DNA from: Pisaster brevispinus
Taxonomy: Eukaryota > Echinodermata > Asteroidea > Forcipulatida > Asteriidae
Direction: 5' to 3'
NCBI GenBank assembly: GCA_023634235.1
Contig: JAMKCF010000013.1
Location: forward strand, 1,302,001-1,366,000
DNA length: 64,000 nt
Of the stretch, positions 26,701-34,800 are shown in pieces. The notes beneath the pieces were generated by a model. That model was given only the letters and a program-made list of their open reading frames with translations, was not told the origin of the DNA and made no database searches. Within the stretch, counting starts at the first letter, position 1. Each line of letters starts with the position of its first letter. Position numbers and translations under genes: made by a program.

Positions 26701-28439
26701 TCTAGTGTTTTCTCAAAAAAAATGTTTTTAAAAGATTGTTTAGTAACTATACAAGCCATGTAAACAAGAGAAGTTTCCTTCATGCCTCATTTTTATCATT
26801 TGATAATTCGATACAAAATTTGTCTTACATCTTCCGCAGCTCCTAGACAGTTCCCACACGCCATGGTGATCAACAACTTTCAGCTTACGCCACCTCAAAT
26901 CTGTACACCAAAAGCAGGGAAGAAACAGGAAGTAAGTGTCAAAGAAAAGGGTGCAGTTAGCCTGTGGTAGACTGGCATGCCCTAGCAGAGATCTCAAGCC
27001 CACTAGGCTCAAGCTCTAGTGTATTTCTAACCAGCAGAATGTGGGTTCGAGTTCGGGGTCCAATTTCATAGCGCTGCTAAACGGTAAGCAAATTTCCGTG
27101 CTAACTATAGCAAAAAATTTTGCTTTCAGCGTAAGCGTATTTCACCGGTGAGCAAGAAAATTAGGCAGCCATTTTGCGCGTTCACCATGGATTTGCATTG
27201 TTACGTCATTCATTTTCATACTTCATTCATTTTCATACGTCATTCATTTTCATACAGTAAGCACCGGAAGGTTAGCATGCCTTTTCAATGTGCAGCGCTA
27301 TGAAATGGAAATCGCACGGTAAGCATAAAATCGGCCGTTAAGCAGCTCTATGGAATTGGGCCCAGTTCTTAACACTTGCATTCCTACGCAAGACACTTTT
27401 AGCAAGATCTATTACCCTACATTGAATCTCCTGCTGTGAATACATCTTTACCCAGATGTTTTAAAACCCACTTCTTCTTTTTTTCTTTCTTTTTTTGCAC
27501 TCCTCGGACAAGGTCATGGATTTGTTAAATTTTGTAGCGTAGAGAAAAATCATGCACATGTAGGAGTGTACAGGAAAGGGCATTAGTTTGGAATTGCCCA
27601 ACATGTATGTTAGAAAACCTTAGAGATTTACAATACGGTTTATGTCCAGCTCAGCTCAACATATTAAAACATAAAAAATATACTTGTTCAACATTTATAT
27701 CCAGGGATCTCCATGTAATTCAACAACATCATGACAATAGTTGACACAATGGTCGAGTCAATTTCCTGAATTATGAATGGAGATAATGGAGCTACCCAAC
27801 CGTTAGGCTCAAGGTTGTCTGGTTTCGGTTTTATATATAATATAAAAAAATGTCAGACATAAAATGGAACTTTTATTACGTGCCGACTGCAGCATTTGGA
27901 ATTGAGCAGGCATTATTTGAGCAAGCATTTATTGTCTGTACAGTACTGGTAATAAATGGTTTCTTGATCCTGATTTTGACAACGCTACACTAGTAACAAT
28001 GACTGAACATTCAGTACTTATTATGTACATTAAAATTCTTATTTCATTTTTTTTTTCAAGGGTTAAAAAACATTGATCTAAAGTGTTTGCCCCGATGGTT
28101 TAATGAATGCGAGGTCAGTCACATCCTTCCAAATAAATTTCATTTCATTTGCTCTTTATAACTTGTTTGTTCACTGAAAAAGGGCCTACTTCTTTTTTGA
28201 TTATTTATTTGTATTTAATCCTACTTCTGTCTGACCATGCACTAGGGTTTTGAATAATAGATAAACTAAGCTACTATAGCCTGCAATAACGCTAGGATCG
28301 TGTGCAGCAGCCCGCAGTAAATGCATTGACAGTACAAACCCAAAGTTCAGTGCACAGTGGTGAAGTTAAAGAGGGGCTCCAAAGTCAAAAGGAGTTTTGT
28401 GATGCACTCATTAAATACGATAGTCAATGATAGTGGGGG

Positions 28440-28483
<44 letters not shown>

Positions 28484-28823
28484 GCTGTGCCGGGTGATAT
28501 AAGGGTCGTTAAGAAGGAGACAGAAAAGATCCAAAAGTATCAAGACCTGACCAGGGAACTTCGTAAGATTTGGCAGGTGAAGGTGAAAGTAGTCCCTGTG
28601 GTGGTTGGAGCACTTGGCACCGTTCCGAAAGTACTGGGGAAACATCTAGAGGAAATAGGGACAAATGTGAGGGTAGAACTATTACAGAAGGCGGCGCTTT
28701 TGGGAACAGCGAGGATTCTGAGAAAGACCCTTGAGATCTAAGGCTACGGGACGTAGCCCGACTCGAGGGGTTACCGGCACAAAGGAAAATGTGATCTTTC
28801 TTTTGCATGCTGTGATAGAATGA

Positions 28824-28861
<38 letters not shown>

Positions 28862-31800
28862 TAATAAGGCACCTTTTACAAAGGTTTCAAGGCGCTGTAC
28901 AAAGCATAACGAATAGACACAAATTTTAGTAACTTAGGATAAAAGCAAATGAGTCTTTAACATGGCTTTGAAGGATTCAAGAGATGATGCCTGACGGATG
29001 TGAAGTGGGAGATTGTTCCATAATGTCGGTGCACTGAGAGAAAGTCTCTATCTCCCGTTAAAATGATGTTAAATGTAATTTTATTTTACACTCTTTCAGA
29101 GCGAAATTTTAATTAAGACATCATCAGACAGCAACAACAAAATGGGTCTGTACATTCCAAAGAGGAATTTCTGCGCTGGCATTAGCTCAAATTCAGTGCC
29201 GTTTTGATTGAATATCATTAGGGCCTTGTCACACGAGGCAACTTTTTACAGGCAACTTGGAGGCAACCAACTGCAGTGCATTCTACAAGATCACTTCGGT
29301 AGTACATGAGTAATTTTTTTAACAATGTCTTGATATCCCTAAGAAAAATGTGTGAGCAATCACATGTGAATGCCTTTTCTTCATGAAGATTGCCTGGAAC
29401 TGGTTGCCTGCAAATTGCCTCGTGTGACATGGGCCTTAGAACTCAGGAATGAACTGAAAATTCTCTGTACAAAAGGTGCAAATCCTATTTTTGAATCGTG
29501 AAGTCATTTAACGTTTGGGGTTTTGACAAAAACTGCACTTGAAGGGTATCAAACACAGTGGCATTTTACATCATTTTAATCTGAGGCTAATAACTTTTCC
29601 CCTATTTTCATATGGACTCTCTATCTATTGGAAAATGAGTGAATTACAAAACTGAATTTGACCCTGGAGCCCCTCTTGAAACAGTTAAAAATCCTTGACC
29701 AACTCGATGAGAAATGTTATATTGAAACAAGGGTTAAAGATTGATTTTGTTTTTGTCTTCTTCTTCATGTGGTGGTTGGGGTACATGATCTGGAATGTTA
29801 AATGAGGGTTGTGAAATTTGAGACTGGATGTTTACTACATGTTCTAACGCCCATGGTATTTCATGGTATTTCATGGTATTTCAAATCCCCCCAAAAGATT
29901 TTAACAAATGTAGAAACGGGTTCATAGACAAAATAAATTTGCATGTTGCCTCTTTTTGTTCCAATTCTCACAATCAGATGTTTCTACCTTTTTTTTTTAT
30001 ACACTCAAGGATTGGCATAAATAGGCTTTAATGATCATGTCGTAAAACTTGTATTTGTTTTTCTATGTAACTTTTATATCAATGGGCCTTTTATAACTAG
30101 AGTGTAGTTAAAAAATACAAAAAGAATCTAAATGTTTTTTGTGAAGATGAGGGTAGAACAATTTGTATAGCAATGTTTTTACATGTACATGTACAGTACA
30201 TGTACACATTTTTCAAAACAAATCCCAAAGACCTACAACACATGTACGTTGACATGAAAGAGTGGCATTTCAGGTTGTGTAAATTGTGAAGCTCTTTCAG
30301 TATTTAATTACAAAATTTACTCCATGGTAAAAATGCTAACCAAGCATTAGTTATTTTCCTCCAGCTTTCCAGAATCAAATCATAATTGAACATTAAAGAG
30401 CAAGGCAATCTGAGGGAAATGGTGTAGGCATGTGAAAGACCCCCCCCCCAACAATTTTTTCAGTCGAAATTGGAGAGCCTTGGCAAACAAAGCACTAAAT
30501 GAAGCAAAACACGGGCATCAAAATGAAAGTTCCGTCACTATGCCAACCAAAAATCTTAATTTTTTCATTTATGCATGCCAAATTGATTAACAATGATTTG
30601 TTGCTTTGACAACCGAGAATACTCAACATATTGAATACAGTTGGGTTCCGTGCTGGGTGCACTAGTCTTTTTTGAAACAGTAGAGATAGATGGTAGTCGG
30701 CAAGTTGGTAAACTGGCTTCCATGCTGTACATTTGTACCTCTCCCAGGGGTGTTGCAACCGCGTGAAAGTATTTGCAATATACCGGGGGGGGGGGGGGGG
30801 GGGGATGGGTAATGCCACCAACAAGGAAAATACTCTCAATTGACTCTCGCAATGTGGACAGTTCACGTACAAAACAATACTCAAACATACTGAATAGAGA
30901 CATGTATCCTGCATAGTGTACGTACATGTACAGGACATTTTGAACACGGTTGTTGTGGCTACAGGCCACCGGCCAACCAGAGTGCCTTGACGAGTCCATT
31001 TTATCTGAGGGTGTAATATATGTGTACCTTCAAATGTTGCTTACACCACAGAACATTCGTAAATGGGGTTTTTTGTCGCACTAATTGCTCAAGTAATTTA
31101 ATAATTTAACAATCAACATAATACTTGGCTTTAAAACGACATTTATTATCTATCTGTTTAAGATGTGCACATTGCATCATAAATATAAATACTTACTATG
31201 GCAAATGCTCCCGCCAGCCAACTGACAAAAAGTTTTGTGTTTATGGCTGCAACCCAATTTAACCATGGCTGCAGTAAACATTTTCTCAAAAAAAAAAAAA
31301 AAAAAAGGCAAATATCTAGAGGATGTTTGAAGGGATTTTTGTCTAACTTTCATAACTGAAAGACCTATCCTTAACCATTATGTTCAGTGAAAACAATTTG
31401 TAATGATTGATACTATTTTCCATCATTATGCCAATGTTTTTACCCATTTTAGGAGAGGCATTTTGTAATGAATTTCCTACAAGAAATCACTCATGCACGT
31501 TAACTGCTCCAATAAATAAATGAAAAATATCCTGTGACATTTAGACACATTTTATTTACAACTAACCTCCCGTAAAAACTGAAATTGTTAAAACCTACAC
31601 TGTTATGTTTTCAGTGCTGATAGAGACAGCATTCCAATGGTATCAATGATTTTCTTTATTTTTTTAACGGTAATCACCTCTTTTATAAATGGAGTACATC
31701 CAAAAAGTGATTGCAAGTGATTGCGTAATACGCCCACCACTGGTAATGTACCAAGCTAGCGTGCAATTTTAATGTTTGAATTGTTCTACAAATAAATAAA

Positions 31801-34800
31801 AATGTGTCAATCACTTCAGTTTGAAGTCCACCTTATTAGTAATGCTCTCATCAATTGAAAGAGAGATGAGATCAAATTCAAAATTCTCCAAGTTGTACCT
31901 TCTGTTAGCTTTAATCATGAATAACCACAGTTCAAGGCAAAAAACGGATCACACATTACAACACAACACTTAAATATTACACACTTCATAAACTGTACAT
32001 AAACCTGCTTTTTTTTTCCCCTCCAGAGTGAACAAAGACAGGATCTTGTGTCTATTTTTTTTTTAATCATAATCGATAATATTGACCTTCAGGATATTAT
32101 AAAGGTTTTTGTTTTCAGGTGATTTTTTTTTTCTACTCCTATGGTTCATCAACAAAATTACAGATCAATAAACAAAAAGGTGAATCAAAGCTGATGAAGC
32201 TACATGTAAAGCCGAAAACGTACCGGTTTAGAACGAAGTCAAAAGTAAAAAAGGGAACATTTTCCTTATTCTCAATAATGTCATTAAAAAGCAGTTCTGA
32301 AGAGCACAAAACGCTGGCTTAAAAATCTGTTGAAGCCATATTTTTATATCGTTAAGAAAATTAACCATGAGCAATTTCTGATATGGTTAGTGTGTCACAG
32401 CATATAATGTTTTACACCACTTGATATCACGACGAGTACTTTGTTCGCAGAGATTGAACACTTTTTACAAGCTTCCTCAAGAGTGACGTCATTGAACTGG
32501 CAGATCCACTCTTGGTTCTAAAAATGTCATAAAAGCAGTTCCCAAAAGAGCACAAAACGAGATGACGGCTTAAAATCTAACAAGTCTGAAGTATTTTTAA
32601 AGAACGATCCCCCTAACCTGACATGGTTAGTGGTCACACTCCGTTACACAACTGGATCCCACGATGAATAGTACTTTGTTCTCAGATATCAAAATAATAA
32701 CAAGAATTATCCATCTCAGTATCCTCTTTATCAGCTTCCTCACGAGTGACGTTGTTGAACTGGCAGATCTGCTTCCCACTGCTGCCAAGTCGTACATTGA
32801 AGGAGCGACATCGAGGCTCATCTCGGCACACTGAGCCACACCCGACGACGCCCTTGATCGGCAACTCCTTGATGACATGACCGGTCAGGCAGTGGGATGC
32901 GAAGCGGCCGTTGGTGTCTGCTTGCAGGCAAACTGTGGCTGGGGATTGGTAGTGGTTTCCAGCTGCTTCCGTCGCAGACTCGCAGACTGAAAATTTAAGG
33001 TTGTCGCAACTTGAAGCTTTCCAATAAGTCTTAAAAAATAACTCCATGATGACGGCGCAAGAACCACGATCATCTGGCTGATCCCAGCCCCAGTTGTTAT
33101 ACTCACATGGAGTGCTATTACTATACACCCAATCCCCATCTATGAGTGAACAATCAATCCAAACGCCACGGATGTTGAACAATTTGTGCTTCTTAAAAAT
33201 CTTCCAAAAAATAAACAGTTCCTCTTCTTCAAAGTTTGGCACTGCCAGACCATCGCCGAAATCCTGACAGGTCTTTGAGGCATCGCTCCAAGACTGTTTA
33301 TTGTCGTTAAAGCAATAACTTGAACCATTGAACGCCACCCAGTTCGGGCAAGTAGAGCCATTGACATTGGCAATTCCAAAGAGTAAGCAAACTATGCCCA
33401 AAGAAAACATCTCACAGATTGTCAATGTCAGTAAACTGGAAAGAAAAATGATATCTCGATTTCAGAAAGGTCCACTGAGACCAGCTGTTGATTCTGGTGA
33501 AATTATGGCACCCGTAGTCTCCCTGACGATTCAGTACTCACAAGTCGGCGTAATAAACAACACCTTCACCCAATAGCCCATTGCTATATATTATGCAAAG
33601 GCCATCACGCAGCCTGTAATAGACCGGTTTCCAAGGAAACCACTTCAATAAAGACCCTCTGCGTCGCATTGACGTTTGCAATTTTAAGTGGAGATTACAG
33701 CTCGTAACGGTGTTCTATTGCTTTAATAAAGCAAAATCAACAGAGGACTTATTGATTAACTGAGCTACAATGTATAAATAAAATGCTTCTTACGGCTCCT
33801 TACAGTAGATTTCCGTGGTCATTTGTGGCAAAAAAGCTGCCTATTTCACTTTCATGCATCGGTATTTTAAAAAGCAATTCTCACTTGAAACCACTCACTT
33901 TCACTTTGAATACACAAATTTACAGTTCCTTAAATCCAATTAAACTTAAAGACGTTCTTATACATGAGAGTCATGTGAAATTGGTATTCAATTTAGCAGA
34001 TTCGGCGCAAACTAGCGATTTCTGGGTAAAGCTGAGTGCAAATTGGAATGCTGTCCGAGTGGATGTTAAATTAAATGGTAAATCTGTTTTAAGCGTTTGA
34101 CGCAATTAAGGACAATTGCTTACACATTAAGTGAGATCACGTGACTGATTTAGGCCATTCTCGGTTACTCAGCTTGCGTGAGAAAACCTGGAATTCTCTG
34201 AATGACATCTTTCCTGTGCCTCTGAAATGGGCTCTGTTTTCTTTTGTATAGTTTATTGACCCCAGTTTTAAAAAAATCAGATTTGGCTTTTTCTTAACTT
34301 TTCAACTTTGGGTCAGAGGTCAAATAAAAGGTTGGCTACTTGTGTGACATCAGTCACACACAAACATTTTTTGTACCAAAAGTTTCTTTCTAAAACCTCT
34401 GCTCATCTAAACTTTAGTAATTTTCTGTAATTAGGTTTGGTTATGCGTGAAACATTGGCCGGTTACATGTGTGACGCCCAGCACTTTATTGTACTTTGGT
34501 GATCTAGTAAATAAACAATAATCAGCACTTTCACCTGTGTCAGAAATGATTTGTGTGTAAATTAACGGGGGGAAATGAACTAAAATAACTTTCTTGAACC
34601 AACTTTCCTATTACAATACGATTTGCCGCCTTAATATAGTTTATCAAGTTATAATTCACAAAGGGAAACTGGCTGGGTACATTTTAGACAATTTGGGGTC
34701 GAACAAAGAAAAATGGACTGGAGTGGGGTTTAAATTCAACTTGTAAAGTTGGGTGTGATCCCTGGCTACACAGCAGCTAATGGGTGTATGGCTTCTGTCT

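Larger units (their letters stand above)
22282..28440. other. Long intron or intergenic DNA, no exon recognised
   Basis: Contains the elements listed separately and, near 26.2-26.35 kb, T-rich TGTTTG low-complexity sequence. If the tentative first SLC44 exon is correct, this is intron 1. Confidence 0.6.

Noticed and set aside
33783..34100. 105-codon plus-strand frame between the lectin genes
   Set aside because: No recognisable domain, no signal or splice context, and ordinary AT-rich composition.
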